Assembly (NCBI RefSeq): GCF_003259845.1
Contig: NZ_QLMJ01000009.1
Coordinates: 124,001-188,000, forward strand
Reading direction: 5' to 3'
DNA from: Actinoplanes lutulentus
GTDB lineage: Bacteria > Actinomycetota > Actinomycetes > Mycobacteriales > Micromonosporaceae
Length of the DNA: 64,000 nt
Shown here: positions 1 to 9,121 of the stretch, piece after piece
Layout of the letters: every line of letters begins with the position of its first letter
Numbering within the stretch: position 1 is the stretch's first letter
The notes under the pieces: model-generated
Told to the model about the DNA's origin: nothing
Database searches by the model: none
What the model saw: the letters and a program-made list of their open reading frames with translations, nothing else
Program-made: the position numbers and the translations under genes

Positions 1-369
1 CTGACCACCGAGATCTTGCGACCGATCCTGCGCGCTTCCTGGGGAGCCGATACCTGCGATCCGCACGACCTGCCCGACTGGCACCCGGGTAACCCGTCGC
101 GCGGCCAATGCGGCGTAACCGCCCTGCTGGTCCAAGATCTGCTGGGCGGCGACCTGATCCTCGGCGAGGTGTTCAAGAACGGTCACAAGGTCGGCCACCA
201 CTACTGGAACCGCCTGCCCAGCGGCGAGGAGACCGACTTCACCGCGGACCAGTTCCACCCCGGCGAGCAGATCGTCGGCGGCGAGGTCCAGCACCGCCCA
301 CCGGGCGCCCCGAAACGCTGCCGCGCCCGGTATCAGCTCTTGAGCAACCGGGTCCAAGCCGCCTTGTAG
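1..369 (+). CDS. YunG-like protein, 5' partial
   Basis: The frame is open to the left edge, so the true start lies outside the window; the first possible start inside is TTG at 16. The visible protein carries a DTCDP segment, RGQCGVTALLVQD and VGHHYWNRLPSGEE, the signature of the YunG family, small cytoplasmic proteins of unknown function. The conserved Cys and the HYWNRL block look intact, so this is an edge-truncated gene rather than a pseudogene. The next gene starts 10 bases after the stop on the same strand, so the two may be co-transcribed. Family assignment is by recall of the pattern; no function is claimed. Confidence 0.75.
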   Translation: MTTEILRPILRASWGADTCDPHDLPDWHPGNPSRGQCGVTALLVQDLLGGDLILGEVFKNGHKVGHHYWNRLPSGEETDFTADQFHPGEQIVGGEVQHRPPGAPKRCRARYQLLSNRVQAAL

Positions 370-378
370 GGTCGCCGG

Positions 379-1098
379 GTGACCGTTTCTGAACTCCCCT
401 CCATCGATGTGCTTCGCTCCCGGTGTCAGGCGCTCGCGGTGCTGTCGTGCATCGCCGATCAGGGCGAGCCCTTCTACCACTACACCGTGTCGTGGGGTGA
501 CGACGAGGCGGCGTTCATGGACCACGGCTCCGGTGACGAATGGGCGATCGTCTTTACCGGGGACGGCGCATTCATCCGGATCTTCGATCATGAGTCGCCG
601 CTGTCGCCGTACGGCAACCCGGACCACGAACTACGGCCCGGCCTGCTCGACGGCCTGCCCGAGGTGTTCCGCCGGCACGTCGACGAGAAGGCGTTCAGCG
701 ACGAGACCGGCCAGTTCCTGGCGACCGCAGTGCTGTGGCGGCTCACCGCTGACGACCGCTGGCACACGGGCACCGAGCTGCGTGAGCCGGCCGAGCAGGC
801 TGAGTCAGCCGAGCCGGCCGAGCAGGCTGAGTCAGCTGAGCCGGCCGAGCAGGCTGAGTCAGCTGAGCCGGCCGTCGAGGACGGCTCGGACATGCTCGAC
901 ATCCTGCTCGACGACATCATCGACGAATATGTGGAGTTCGCCGAGGACTACTACGAGACCGATATCGATCAGGCTGCGGTGGAGCACGTCATCAACGGTC
1001 GCCCCCTCACCGAGGCCGTGGTGCAGGCGCTGAACCCGGAAACCACCCTCACCACCCTGCGCGCCGATCTCACCGAGACCGGGTACCCGCTCGTCTGA
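379..1098 (+). CDS. Hypothetical acidic protein with EPAEQAESA tandem repeat
   Basis: A 239-residue acidic protein with a GTG start just after the YunG-like stop. The N-terminal part (about residues 1-130) looks like a compact globular domain (FYHYTVSWGDDEAAF, EWAIVFTGDGAFIRIFDHES). Residues 136-162 are three near-identical EPAEQAESA units, encoded by a 27-base tandem repeat, and act as a flexible linker to an acidic helical C-terminal domain (about 170-239). No signal peptide or membrane segment is seen. I do not recognise the family. The repeat number probably varies between strains. Confidence 0.7.
   Translation: MTVSELPSIDVLRSRCQALAVLSCIADQGEPFYHYTVSWGDDEAAFMDHGSGDEWAIVFTGDGAFIRIFDHESPLSPYGNPDHELRPGLLDGLPEVFRRHVDEKAFSDETGQFLATAVLWRLTADDRWHTGTELREPAEQAESAEPAEQAESAEPAEQAESAEPAVEDGSDMLDILLDDIIDEYVEFAEDYYETDIDQAAVEHVINGRPLTEAVVQALNPETTLTTLRADLTETGYPLV
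784..873 (+). repeat. 27-bp tandem repeat, 3 copies, in frame
   Basis: Three copies of a 27-base unit start at 784, 811 and 838 and are followed by a 9-base partial copy. Each encodes EPAEQAESA. The copies differ at only a few third positions, pointing to recent expansion by slippage. Confidence 0.9.
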
Positions 1099-1104
1099 AT
1101 GTGG

Positions 1105-3414
1105 TCATCGGGGCTCGACGATGATCGCCGGCATGCGGCCCTCCGTCGGCAGGCGCTCCACCGACCCGTCGCGCAGGGACAGGCGGATGCCGGCGGTCGG
1201 CTCGCGCATGAAATGCCACGGTTCGACGCCGAACAGCACGTGCTCGGCGTCCTCCCAGATCGGCGCCCGATAGGACCCGTCCGGCAGCCAGAACACCTGT
1301 GGTTCCACCTCCGGCGTGATCGCGAACAGCGTCAACGCCGACGGATTCGTCCGCACGGTCCACAGCCGCTCTCCGCCCGGCGCGAGCCTCGCGGCAAGAT
1401 CGACCGGCACGGTCACATCCGGTCGCCCTGGCCGAACAACGATGACGCCTTGTCCGCTTCGGATCAGCCCGATACCACTGATCGGATCGATCTGCTGGAA
1501 TGCCCGCTCGGCCGCCCGCGGCGCACCGCCCGGCGTCCAGCACATCGTCGAACCGCGTCCGTCACCGAAATAGATCGTCTCCCCGTGCACCCCGATCAAG
1601 CCGATGAGGCGCTCCTCCGGCGAGGGCATGGCGATCGTCGGACCACCAAACAGATCGACGATGCTCAACTGTCCATTATCGGCCACGGCGATGCGGTGCC
1701 CGTCGCTGAGAAGGAGCAGGCCGGTTCCGCGTACCCCAGGAATCTCCCGCATGCCGCCATCGGCGGCGATAAGCTCAGCCATCCGCCCAGGTCCCGCCAC
1801 CAGGATTCCGCGAGCAGTCTGCATGGCCCGGGTCCATGGCGCGGCCTCAGGCCGCGCGCTTTCCGTGGGTACGCGATCAGAACCGGTCACAAGCGTCCCG
1901 TCGGCGAGAAAGATGCCCGCTTTCGGGGGCGCACCGATCGGCGGCTCCGGCCTATCCCGCCGGGCGAACGGATCAACCCCGACCGGCGCGTTGAAGGTGA
2001 ACCGAACCATCGCCCCCATCCGAACACTGCCCCGAAGGCGCCGATTTCCACCACTTCCACCCGATCCAGCGGGCCAAGGGCTCACGGTGGGCTCGGGTTG
2101 CGGCTGCGCGGCGGCGGGTCCAGGGCTCACGGTGGGCTCGGGTTGCGGCTGCGCGGCGGCGGGTCGAGAGCCCACCGTGGGCCCTGACCGCGCCTGCGCG
2201 GCGGCAGGACGAGAGCCCACCGTGGGCCCTGGTTGAGGCTCGGGCTCCGGCCTCCGCCCCATCCAAAGACGCAGCTCCCCGCCATCACTGACCGGTTCCG
2301 ACCAGAGCAGCCCGCTCTCCTCGGCGAACCGCAACGCCCCACCCAGATCCGCCTCCGGCATCAGCAGCCGCGCCGCCAGCTCACCCGCCGTGACCGAAAG
2401 CGGCATCCGCGGCGACCACCGCAGCACCAGTTCGACATCCTCGGCGACCGACCCGAACCGGCTGCGAGCGTCCTGCTGGCGGATCATCCGCGCCTGCTTC
2501 GCCGACAGCGCCAGCACCGTGTCCACCCGCGCCGGCTCCCCGACCCGATACCGGCCCGGCGCCTCGGCCACCAGAACCCCCGCGGCCGCAAGCAGCGCGA
2601 ACGCGTCACGCTTCCGAGCCACCCTGGGTACGCCCAATTCGGCGGCGATCTCATCAAGCCGACTCTGTTGGCCGTTGAGACGCGCGGCCACCTCGGCGTG
2701 CTGCGCGGCGTTGCGTTTATCGAGGTCGGCGTGCCCGGTCGGCAGCGGTGTACGGGGTAGCGGCCACACCGGTTGATCAAGCCAACCCTCGGGCCGCAGA
2801 TGCTCCCGTCCCCAGGCGTCGACCTGTTCCGCGCTGGCCAACCCGTCGAGCCGGTCGGCCGTGGCACGGACGATGCCGGCCAGCTCCATCAACTCGTACC
2901 CAAGCTCAGTTATCCATCCGCTGTTGCCCGGGCCGACCGCAGGCCGGCTGCGCCGAAGCCAAACAGGCAACGCGATGTCCGAAACCGGCCAGAACTGAAG
3001 CAGCCACCGAAAGCCGCCGCCCTCGATCGGCGCGCTACAGATCCGCACCCGATAATCCCCGCCCGAGCCGAGATCAAAGTCCGCCGGGCCGACGCCGCCG
3101 GTCAGCCAGGTGAGCACCAGCCCACCGGAGCAAGCGAGATAGGGAAGCTCAGCGACATCGCCACCACCGAAGCCGTCGCCGTCTGATCCTTTCGGCGGGG
3201 TGTCGTGGAGTTCAAGCCGCACCCGATGAGGCTCGTTCCCACTGGCCTGGCACATGATCCACCCGGCGCCCGCCCCGGCGAACGTCCCCGCCGGCTCGAC
3301 CCCGCTGTCATGCTCCCGTGGCAGCGCAGGCGCCCGCTCCCAGGCCACGTCCGGATCCCGCAGAACGAGCAGCCCGTAGTCGGGAAGATATTCATCACTT
3401 TCGAAGACCCGCAC
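1105..3414 (-). CDS. Large multidomain hypothetical protein (helical/wHTH-like core, Pro-rich linker, propeller-like C-terminus)
   Basis: A 769-residue soluble protein with a GTG start at 3414, in convergent orientation with the preceding gene. Residues about 1-190 form a beta-rich N-terminal domain. About 195-380 are helical, with winged-helix-like stretches (RLDEIAAELGVPRVARKRDAF; ELAARLLMPEADLGGALRF). About 385-460 are four Pro/Ala-rich linker repeats (PTVGSRPAAAQ, PEPTVSPGPAAAQ). The C-terminal 300 residues have repeated short strands and Gly/Asp turns (LLLLSDGHRIAVADNGQLSIVD), like a beta-propeller. No signal peptide is seen. The domain order suggests an intracellular protein with a sensor-like propeller, but this is inference and I cannot name the family. 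Confidence 0.7.
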   Translation of the reverse strand: MRVFESDEYLPDYGLLVLRDPDVAWERAPALPREHDSGVEPAGTFAGAGAGWIMCQASGNEPHRVRLELHDTPPKGSDGDGFGGGDVAELPYLACSGGLVLTWLTGGVGPADFDLGSGGDYRVRICSAPIEGGGFRWLLQFWPVSDIALPVWLRRSRPAVGPGNSGWITELGYELMELAGIVRATADRLDGLASAEQVDAWGREHLRPEGWLDQPVWPLPRTPLPTGHADLDKRNAAQHAEVAARLNGQQSRLDEIAAELGVPRVARKRDAFALLAAAGVLVAEAPGRYRVGEPARVDTVLALSAKQARMIRQQDARSRFGSVAEDVELVLRWSPRMPLSVTAGELAARLLMPEADLGGALRFAEESGLLWSEPVSDGGELRLWMGRRPEPEPQPGPTVGSRPAAAQARSGPTVGSRPAAAQPQPEPTVSPGPAAAQPQPEPTVSPWPAGSGGSGGNRRLRGSVRMGAMVRFTFNAPVGVDPFARRDRPEPPIGAPPKAGIFLADGTLVTGSDRVPTESARPEAAPWTRAMQTARGILVAGPGRMAELIAADGGMREIPGVRGTGLLLLSDGHRIAVADNGQLSIVDLFGGPTIAMPSPEERLIGLIGVHGETIYFGDGRGSTMCWTPGGAPRAAERAFQQIDPISGIGLIRSGQGVIVVRPGRPDVTVPVDLAARLAPGGERLWTVRTNPSALTLFAITPEVEPQVFWLPDGSYRAPIWEDAEHVLFGVEPWHFMREPTAGIRLSLRDGSVERLPTEGRMPAIIVEPR

Positions 3415-3561
3415 GGCGTTGGAAGCTAGCAGGTCGCGGGACCCACCACAGCCCGCTCTGCTTCCCCATGAACCGCGGCGTCCCCTTTAGAGGCACCGCG
3501 GCCGACCATTCCCCCCAGGGGCGGTGAGGTGAACGGTGGTGGCATTGACCGACGACGCCGA

Positions 3562-3957
3562 TTAGTCCTCCGCGACCAGCTCGACCTCGAAACCGGCCGC
3601 GTTCTCCAAATAGGCGGCATAAACATCCGGCCCGCCGGCATGTGGATGCCGGTCCGCGAACATCAGCGTCCACCCGTGCCGCCCGGCCTCACCGACGACC
3701 GCGTCGACCTCGGCCCGGCTGCCCGCCCAGAACGCCACATGATTGAGCCCGCTACGCAGCCGCTCGTGCCGGCCACGAACATGATCCGGCCCGGACTCAA
3801 GCACGATGTAAACGTCACCGAGCACCCAGCTGCCACCGGAAGCCCAGCTGCTCTCCAGGACATACCCGAGCCGCTCCAGCAACCACGGCCACGAGCCGTC
3901 GTCGTCGAGCCACAACTCGATGTGATGCGGCCGCCCCCGGCGGCTCACGACCGCCAC
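3562..3957 (-). CDS. VOC (glyoxalase/bleomycin-resistance) family protein
   Basis: Encodes about 131 residues with the VOC pattern: HHIELWLDD at the N-terminus, LNHVAFWAG at the midpoint, and YAAYLENAAGFEVELVAED at the end with the metal-site Glu. The start is set at GTG 3957, with GTG 3948 as an alternative; longer frames run into the upstream GNAT gene. It lies 19 bases after that gene's stop on the same strand and is probably co-transcribed. The family includes metal-dependent lyases, dioxygenases and resistance proteins; the substrate cannot be told here. Confidence 0.8.
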   Translation of the reverse strand: MAVVSRRGRPHHIELWLDDDGSWPWLLERLGYVLESSWASGGSWVLGDVYIVLESGPDHVRGRHERLRSGLNHVAFWAGSRAEVDAVVGEAGRHGWTLMFADRHPHAGGPDVYAAYLENAAGFEVELVAED

Positions 3958-3976
3958 CGCGACCGCCCCCGCCGGC

Positions 3977-4477
3977 TCACAACCGCCGCCGATAACGGAT
4001 CTCCTCCAGCGGGAAACCCCGCGACTCGTCCACCAACATCCCGCCATCGGCGAACCACCCCGCGGCCTCGTAGAAGCGCCGCGCCCGCACATTCGCCTCC
4101 AGCACCCACAGCGTCGCCTCGCTGAACCCCAACCCGGGCAACGCCAACTGCCGCACCCCGGCCGCCATCAGCGCCTGCCCGCGTCCCTGCCCCCACGACC
4201 CCGGCCGCACATAGATCGCATAGACCCGCCCGACCCCAGGCTCCTCGTCATCAGCGCCGACCGTCACAAACCCCGCAACCCCGGGGTCGAGGACCAGGAT
4301 CGCCTGCGGTGGCTGAATGGTGGTGAGCCAGTTCCGCCACCCATCGGCACGATCGGCCACCGACAGCCCGTCGAGATATTCCTGCGGCATCATCCCGCGA
4401 TAGGCGGCCTGCCAGCCGAGCACGTGCACCTCGGCGAGAGCATCAGCGTCCGCGACGACGGCGGGTCGGATCTTCAT
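3977..4477 (-). CDS. GNAT family N-acetyltransferase
   Basis: A complete 166-residue GNAT protein: N-terminal KIRPAVVADADALAEVHVLGWQAAYRG, the acetyl-CoA pyrophosphate loop VRPGSWGQGRGQALM around residues 90-104, and the C-terminal motif VRARRFYEAAGWFADGG. Length and motif order are normal for small-molecule or protein N-acetyltransferases. ATG 4477 is the only sensible start. It is the first gene of a likely two-gene unit with the VOC protein, a pairing often seen in resistance or detoxification loci, though the acceptor is unknown. Confidence 0.9.
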   Translation of the reverse strand: MKIRPAVVADADALAEVHVLGWQAAYRGMMPQEYLDGLSVADRADGWRNWLTTIQPPQAILVLDPGVAGFVTVGADDEEPGVGRVYAIYVRPGSWGQGRGQALMAAGVRQLALPGLGFSEATLWVLEANVRARRFYEAAGWFADGGMLVDESRGFPLEEIRYRRRL

Positions 4478-4584
4478 CCCGTCACTCTAAGGAGACTCAA
4501 CGACCGCACAGCAAACATACAGGTCAGGCTGGACATCACCCCGTACCGTTGAGGATCCGAAGAAACAAAGAAGGAGCATCCCCG

Positions 4585-4860
4585 ATGGGCTTCGTGAAGC
4601 GTTTCGTGCTCTCGATGGTGGCATCCAAGCTTCACCGCGCCTCACAGAAAAGGCACAACCCGGCCGTCGACGCCCTCCTCCGCGACGTGAACCACCGCAT
4701 CGCGAGAAGCCAAGGCCACGGCTACGGCCAGCCCGGCTACGGCCACCCCGGCTACGGCCACCCCGGTTACGGGCACCCGGGTGCCTACGGCCATCACGGC
4801 CACTATCGGCACCACGGGCACTACCGTCACCACGGTCACTACCGGCGCAAATTCTGGTAA
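4585..4860 (+). CDS. Small Gly/His/Tyr-rich repeat protein
   Basis: A 91-residue protein starting MGFVKRFVLSM. ATG 4585 is chosen because AAGGAG sits at 4571-4576; an upstream in-frame ATG at 4549 lacks a comparable site. Residues 1-45 form a basic amphipathic helical region. The rest is repeats: GYGHP three to four times, then HHGHYR three times, ending RRKFW. His clusters suggest metal binding, but this is a guess. The final 22 bases overlap the 3' end of the convergent metallopeptidase gene. Confidence 0.75.
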   Translation: MGFVKRFVLSMVASKLHRASQKRHNPAVDALLRDVNHRIARSQGHGYGQPGYGHPGYGHPGYGHPGAYGHHGHYRHHGHYRHHGHYRRKFW

Positions 4861-6191
4861 CTGCTCCGCGGCGTCGGGATCATCGCCGAAAATCCGTCAG
4901 CCGGGCCGGCGGCCGCTGATGCCGCGGTGTCCAGCCCGCACGACGTCAGCGTGTGCTGGCGCATCAACATCGACGCCGGCACCGGCGCGATCTCCCGCCA
5001 GGCGAAACACGACCGGATGATGGCGGCGTTCGCGCCGCCGGTCAGCGTGCGGTCGGCGTCGAGGATGGCCCGCAGGATCCCGTGATAGGTCAGGAAATCC
5101 GGGGAGATGTCCGACCAGGTGGTGGCGAGCAGCCGGCCCAGATAGTCGCGGGCCAGCAGCAGCGATTCTTTGAACGCGGCCTCGTTGCCCGCATAGGCCG
5201 CCGCGAAATCGGTCTGGATCTGGTCCAGGTCGTGCGCGGTGCCGGGCAGGTTCGTCGAGCGGTTCCGCAGGTCGTCGGTGATCAGCTTCTTGTTCACCAG
5301 GTCCTGCTGGAAGAACTCGACCATCGTGTCGAAGATGGCGCCGGTCAGCGGCATCGACCGGTCGTGCGGTTCGTCGTTCACGTCCGACATGCGCAGGGCG
5401 TTGAACGCGATCCGGATCTGCCTGCTGTCCGACAGCTCACCGACCCGGTCCAGGCCGTTGATGGTGAGCAGATTGCCCTTGGTGTTCTCCAGCAGCATGT
5501 CGACGACCGAATGGAAATGCAGCGACGCCACGATCGCGACCAGGTCACCGGCAGACTCGTGCATGCCGCCGTAATCGATGCCCTCGTCAGCCGGGCTGGC
5601 CGGGATGCCGACCTCGGCGAAGATGAGGCTGTGCCCCAATTCGTGGGAGAGCACGTCGAAGTTCTCGCAGAACGGGCGGCTGTGGTCGATCGTGCCGGTC
5701 GGCGTCCGGCCGAACCCGAATTCGAGGAAGCCGTACCCGGACTGGGCGTTGTTCCACTCGATCAACGGAATCAGTTCGAGCCGGGCGAAATCAGATTCGA
5801 AATGCCATTGAATGGTACGCCCGAAGTAGTCCTCCCAGATGTCCAGGACGCGCCGCACCGTGGCGTACATGGTGGCCGCCGAGAACTCCCGGCTGGCCGG
5901 GTCGAGGTGATCGAAGTGACCGTCCGGACCGGGCTCCACCGCGTCCCGGGCCGCACCGGAGTACGGAGGCCGGAAGAACTGGTTGTACGGCAGCTTGCCG
6001 ATCGCGTCGACGACGAACATCCGGTCGTCGGCGGGTCCTCGTTCGACAGCGCCCGGCGACGGGGCGACCGTCACGGTCTCCGGCTCCGGGAAGAGCGGCG
6101 AACCGTCGGCCTTGGTGAGGAATCGGGGCTGCGGGAAGATCCGGAACCGGGTGCCGGTCTCGGCAAGCCTGCGGTCGAGTGCGACTGACAT
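4839..6191 (-). CDS. Zinc metallopeptidase, gluzincin (HExxH + Glu) type
   Basis: A 450-residue protein with HELGH at 183-187, the zinc-binding and catalytic motif, and HESAGD with E212, which fits the third zinc ligand of thermolysin/fungalysin-like (M4/M36) peptidases. ATG 6191 is supported by AGGAGG just upstream. No signal peptide or propeptide is visible: the protein begins directly with MSVALDRRLAETGTRFRIFP. It is therefore intracellular, leaves by an unusual route, or is misannotated by family resemblance. The C-terminal 200 residues are helical. It is divergent from the ABC permease gene. Confidence 0.8.
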   Translation of the reverse strand: MSVALDRRLAETGTRFRIFPQPRFLTKADGSPLFPEPETVTVAPSPGAVERGPADDRMFVVDAIGKLPYNQFFRPPYSGAARDAVEPGPDGHFDHLDPASREFSAATMYATVRRVLDIWEDYFGRTIQWHFESDFARLELIPLIEWNNAQSGYGFLEFGFGRTPTGTIDHSRPFCENFDVLSHELGHSLIFAEVGIPASPADEGIDYGGMHESAGDLVAIVASLHFHSVVDMLLENTKGNLLTINGLDRVGELSDSRQIRIAFNALRMSDVNDEPHDRSMPLTGAIFDTMVEFFQQDLVNKKLITDDLRNRSTNLPGTAHDLDQIQTDFAAAYAGNEAAFKESLLLARDYLGRLLATTWSDISPDFLTYHGILRAILDADRTLTGGANAAIIRSCFAWREIAPVPASMLMRQHTLTSCGLDTAASAAAGPADGFSAMIPTPRSSYQNLRR

Positions 6192-6328
6192 GGGAGTACC
6201 TCCTGGAGGTGTGACCTTCAGCGGTAGACCCGCCCCAGATCCAAGTCAACGCAGCTGTCCATGAACCACCTGAAGGAGCACCCGTTCCGCCGAGGCCACC
6301 ACGCCGCATGGGGGAGGAGCATGCGGAT

Positions 6329-7900
6329 ATGACCGGCGTACTGATCGCTTTCAATCTGCGACTGGAACGACGCGCCCTGCCACTGTGGATCGCCGGAGTG
6401 GGGCTGCTCTTCCTGATCCAGTCGACGCAGAGCCAGAGCCTCTACGACACCCCGGAAAAGCTCGCCCAGCTCCGTGCCACGCTCGGCGGCAACACCGCGG
6501 TGATCGCGATGAGCGGTCCACCCGAACTCCTCGGCACCATCGGCAACGAGATCGTCTTCGAGATGTTCGCGTTCGCCGCGATCATCGTGGCGCTGATGAA
6601 CATGTTCCTGGTCGGCCGGCACACCCGTGCCGACGAGGAAGCCGGCCGCGCCGAGCTGATCCGGTCCGCCCAGGTGAGCCGCCATTCTCCGCTCTACGCG
6701 GCGCTCGCCCTGGCAGCGATCGCGAACACGGCGGTCGCCGTCGTCGTCTTCGCCGCCACCGCGGGGACGGGCCTCGACAAGACCGGCTCCGCACTGACCG
6801 CTCTCGCCCTCGCCGGCGTCGGCCTGGTCTTCGCGGCGGTCACCGCCCTCGCCGCGCAGATCTTCGAACACACCCGCGGCGTCTACGGCCTCACCGGATC
6901 GATCATCGGCGCGAGCTACGCTCTCCGCGCCGCCGGCGACGCCGGCAACCCCGCCCTGGCCTGGGTTTCCCCGATCGGCTGGGGCCAGCGGACCTTCCCT
7001 TTCGGTCCAGGCCGTTGGTGGCCACTCTTATTGATCTTGGGTACGCTCAGCGCCCTCACACTGGCGGCCCACAAGACTCTGGATCGACGCGATGTCGGCG
7101 CCGGCCTGATCCGCCCGAGGCTCGGCCGCCCGCGCGCGTCCAGGGCGCTGCGCGGCCCGTCGGGGCTGGCCTGGCGCCTGCACCGGGGCACGGTGATCGG
7201 CTGGACGGCCGGCGTCGGACTGCTCGGCGCCGCCTACGGTTCGATCGGCGACAGCATCGAGCAGTACATCGCCGACAACCCGGAGGTCGCCGCCTATCTG
7301 CCCGGCGGGGCGGCGGATGTCGTCGACGCGTACCTGGCGCTGAGCCTGACGCTGTGCGCGCTGCTGGCGGCAGCGTTCGGGGTTTCCGCGACGCTGCGTG
7401 CCCGCGCCGAGGAGACGGCCGGCCGCGCCGAGGTCGTGCTCGCCGCCTCGACCGGCCGCGCCGCCTGGCTGGCGAGCCACGTCGGCGTGGCACTGGCCGG
7501 CAGCGCGCTGGTCCTGGTCACGGCGGGTTTCGGCGAGGGCCTGGCGTACGGGATGACCGTGGATGAGCCGGGCCAGGCGATCCGGATGGCCGGGGCGGCC
7601 CTGGTCTATCTGCCCGCCGTCTGGGCGATCATTGCCGTCGCCGTGCTCGGTTTCGGCTGGCTGGCGCGGGCCGCCGCGGCCGCCGGCTGGGTCGCGCTCG
7701 GTTACTGCGCGGTCGTCGCGTTGTTCGCCGACTCGTTCCGGCTGCCGGACTGGTCGCAGCAGGCCTCACCGTTCGCGCACGTGCCGGCCGCGCCGCTGGA
7801 CGCGGTCACCGCCGGCCCGATCGTCACCCTCGCCGTGATCGTCGCCGTTCTCGTCGCGGCCGGTTTCGCCGGCTTTCGGCGGAGGGACGTGGGGTACTGA
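6329..7900 (+). CDS. ABC-2-type exporter permease (polyketide-antibiotic exporter type)
   Basis: About 523 residues with roughly 12 hydrophobic segments in two similar halves. The second half starts near LHRGTVIGWTAGVGLLGAAYGS and echoes the N-terminal IAFNLRLERRALPLWIAGVGLL. The repeated RADEEAGRAELIRS / RAEETAGRAEVVLAAS segments are typical of membrane subunits of tetronasin-type multidrug ABC exporters. ATG 6329 is preferred over 6308 because GGAGGAG lies 9 bases ahead. The ATP-binding subunit normally next to it is absent: the upstream neighbour is a peptidase on the other strand, and a histidine-kinase-like gene follows. Confidence 0.85.
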   Translation: MTGVLIAFNLRLERRALPLWIAGVGLLFLIQSTQSQSLYDTPEKLAQLRATLGGNTAVIAMSGPPELLGTIGNEIVFEMFAFAAIIVALMNMFLVGRHTRADEEAGRAELIRSAQVSRHSPLYAALALAAIANTAVAVVVFAATAGTGLDKTGSALTALALAGVGLVFAAVTALAAQIFEHTRGVYGLTGSIIGASYALRAAGDAGNPALAWVSPIGWGQRTFPFGPGRWWPLLLILGTLSALTLAAHKTLDRRDVGAGLIRPRLGRPRASRALRGPSGLAWRLHRGTVIGWTAGVGLLGAAYGSIGDSIEQYIADNPEVAAYLPGGAADVVDAYLALSLTLCALLAAAFGVSATLRARAEETAGRAEVVLAASTGRAAWLASHVGVALAGSALVLVTAGFGEGLAYGMTVDEPGQAIRMAGAALVYLPAVWAIIAVAVLGFGWLARAAAAAGWVALGYCAVVALFADSFRLPDWSQQASPFAHVPAAPLDAVTAGPIVTLAVIVAVLVAAGFAGFRRRDVGY

Positions 7901-7921
7901 AAAAGTGGCGATACTGTCGGG

Positions 7922-9118
7922 GTGAACGGGGCGGAACAGGAGTCGGGCAGGCTCGCCGCGCTGCATGAGTACCGGCTGTTCGACACACCGCCGCAGGAGG
8001 AACTGCGGGCCGTCGTGCGGATCGCCGCTGCCGTGGCCGGCGTACCCACCGCGACACTCAATCTGATCGACGAGCATCGTCAGGTCATGCTGACCACTGT
8101 CGGTTTCACCGGACGTGACTGCGACCGGGACGACTCGATGTGCGCGATCCGGCTCGGCACCGGACAGCCGGTGAATCTTCCGGACGCCAGCCTCGATCCG
8201 GCGTACCGGAACAATCCGTGGGTGACCGGCGAGCTCGGCCTGATCCGCTTCTATGCGAACGCCCCGCTGATCACACCGCACGGGCACATCCTCGGCACCC
8301 TCTGCGTCTTCGACACCGAGCCGCATGAGCTCAGCGCCGAGCAGGCCGCTCGGCTCGAAGACCTGGCCGCGGTGATCGTCGCGTTCTTCGAGCGCCGCCG
8401 GCAGACCCGGGTGACCGCCGAGTTCGCAGCCATCACCGAGGCCCGCAAGGAGTGGGCCGAGGCGCTGCTCGACGGCATCGACGTGGCAGTCGTCGCGATC
8501 GACACCGAGTTCCAGGCGACCCTGTACAACCGAGCGGCCCGGCTGAGCCACGACCCGGACGTCGACCTGGGCGCCGCACCGGTCGGCATCGCCGAGCGCT
8601 ACCAGCTGTTCGAGCCGGACGGGCACACCCTGATCCCCGACGACGAGGTGCCGCTGATGGTCGCCCTCGCCGGCAACGGCCCGGTCACCGCCAAGGAGAT
8701 GATCCTGCGCCGGCCGAAGACCGGCCCGGCGACGGTACGCGCGAACGCCCGCGCCCTGTACGACGCGGCCGGCGCGATCACCGGCGCCGTTGTGGCCCTG
8801 CAGGACGTGACGGCCGAGGCCACCCGCAAACGGCTGATCGAAGAGGCCCGGTCCCGGCTTGCCGCCGCGAACGCCGAGCTGCTGCGCTCCAACGCCGACC
8901 TGACGAATTTCGCCGCCGCGGTCAGCCACGACCTGGTCTCCCCGCTCGCCGCGGTCGGCGGATACCTGGAGCTGCTCGCCGACGAGGCCGGATTGTCCGT
9001 CGAACCGGCCACTCGCGAGGTGGAACGGATGCAGAATCTGATCGAGTCCCTGCTCAGCGCCGCGGCCGCCGATGGCGCGCATGGGGGTCAGATCCCCGCT
9101 GAGGCTGCCGATAGGTGA
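7922..9118 (+). CDS. GAF-PAS-HisKA protein lacking the kinase ATPase domain
   Basis: A 398-residue paralogue of the next gene. A GAF domain spans about 15-165 (NLIDEHRQVMLTTVGF, PLITPHGHILGTLCVFDTEP), a PAS-like domain about 180-300, then a coiled segment and a HisKA dimerisation helix with SHDLVSPL and phospho-acceptor H336. It ends about 60 residues after that His, so the HATPase_c domain is missing. It cannot phosphorylate by itself but could dimerise with, or receive phosphate from, the complete kinase that starts 4 bases after its stop. The GTG start follows a TA-rich hexamer by 6 bases and may be leaderless. Confidence 0.85.
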   Translation: MNGAEQESGRLAALHEYRLFDTPPQEELRAVVRIAAAVAGVPTATLNLIDEHRQVMLTTVGFTGRDCDRDDSMCAIRLGTGQPVNLPDASLDPAYRNNPWVTGELGLIRFYANAPLITPHGHILGTLCVFDTEPHELSAEQAARLEDLAAVIVAFFERRRQTRVTAEFAAITEARKEWAEALLDGIDVAVVAIDTEFQATLYNRAARLSHDPDVDLGAAPVGIAERYQLFEPDGHTLIPDDEVPLMVALAGNGPVTAKEMILRRPKTGPATVRANARALYDAAGAITGAVVALQDVTAEATRKRLIEEARSRLAAANAELLRSNADLTNFAAAVSHDLVSPLAAVGGYLELLADEAGLSVEPATREVERMQNLIESLLSAAAADGAHGGQIPAEAADR

Positions 9119-9121
9119 GGG

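Noticed and set aside
11..18. AGATCTTG at the left edge as a further member of the inverted-repeat family
   Set aside because: No partner arm is present and it lies inside the YunG-like coding frame.
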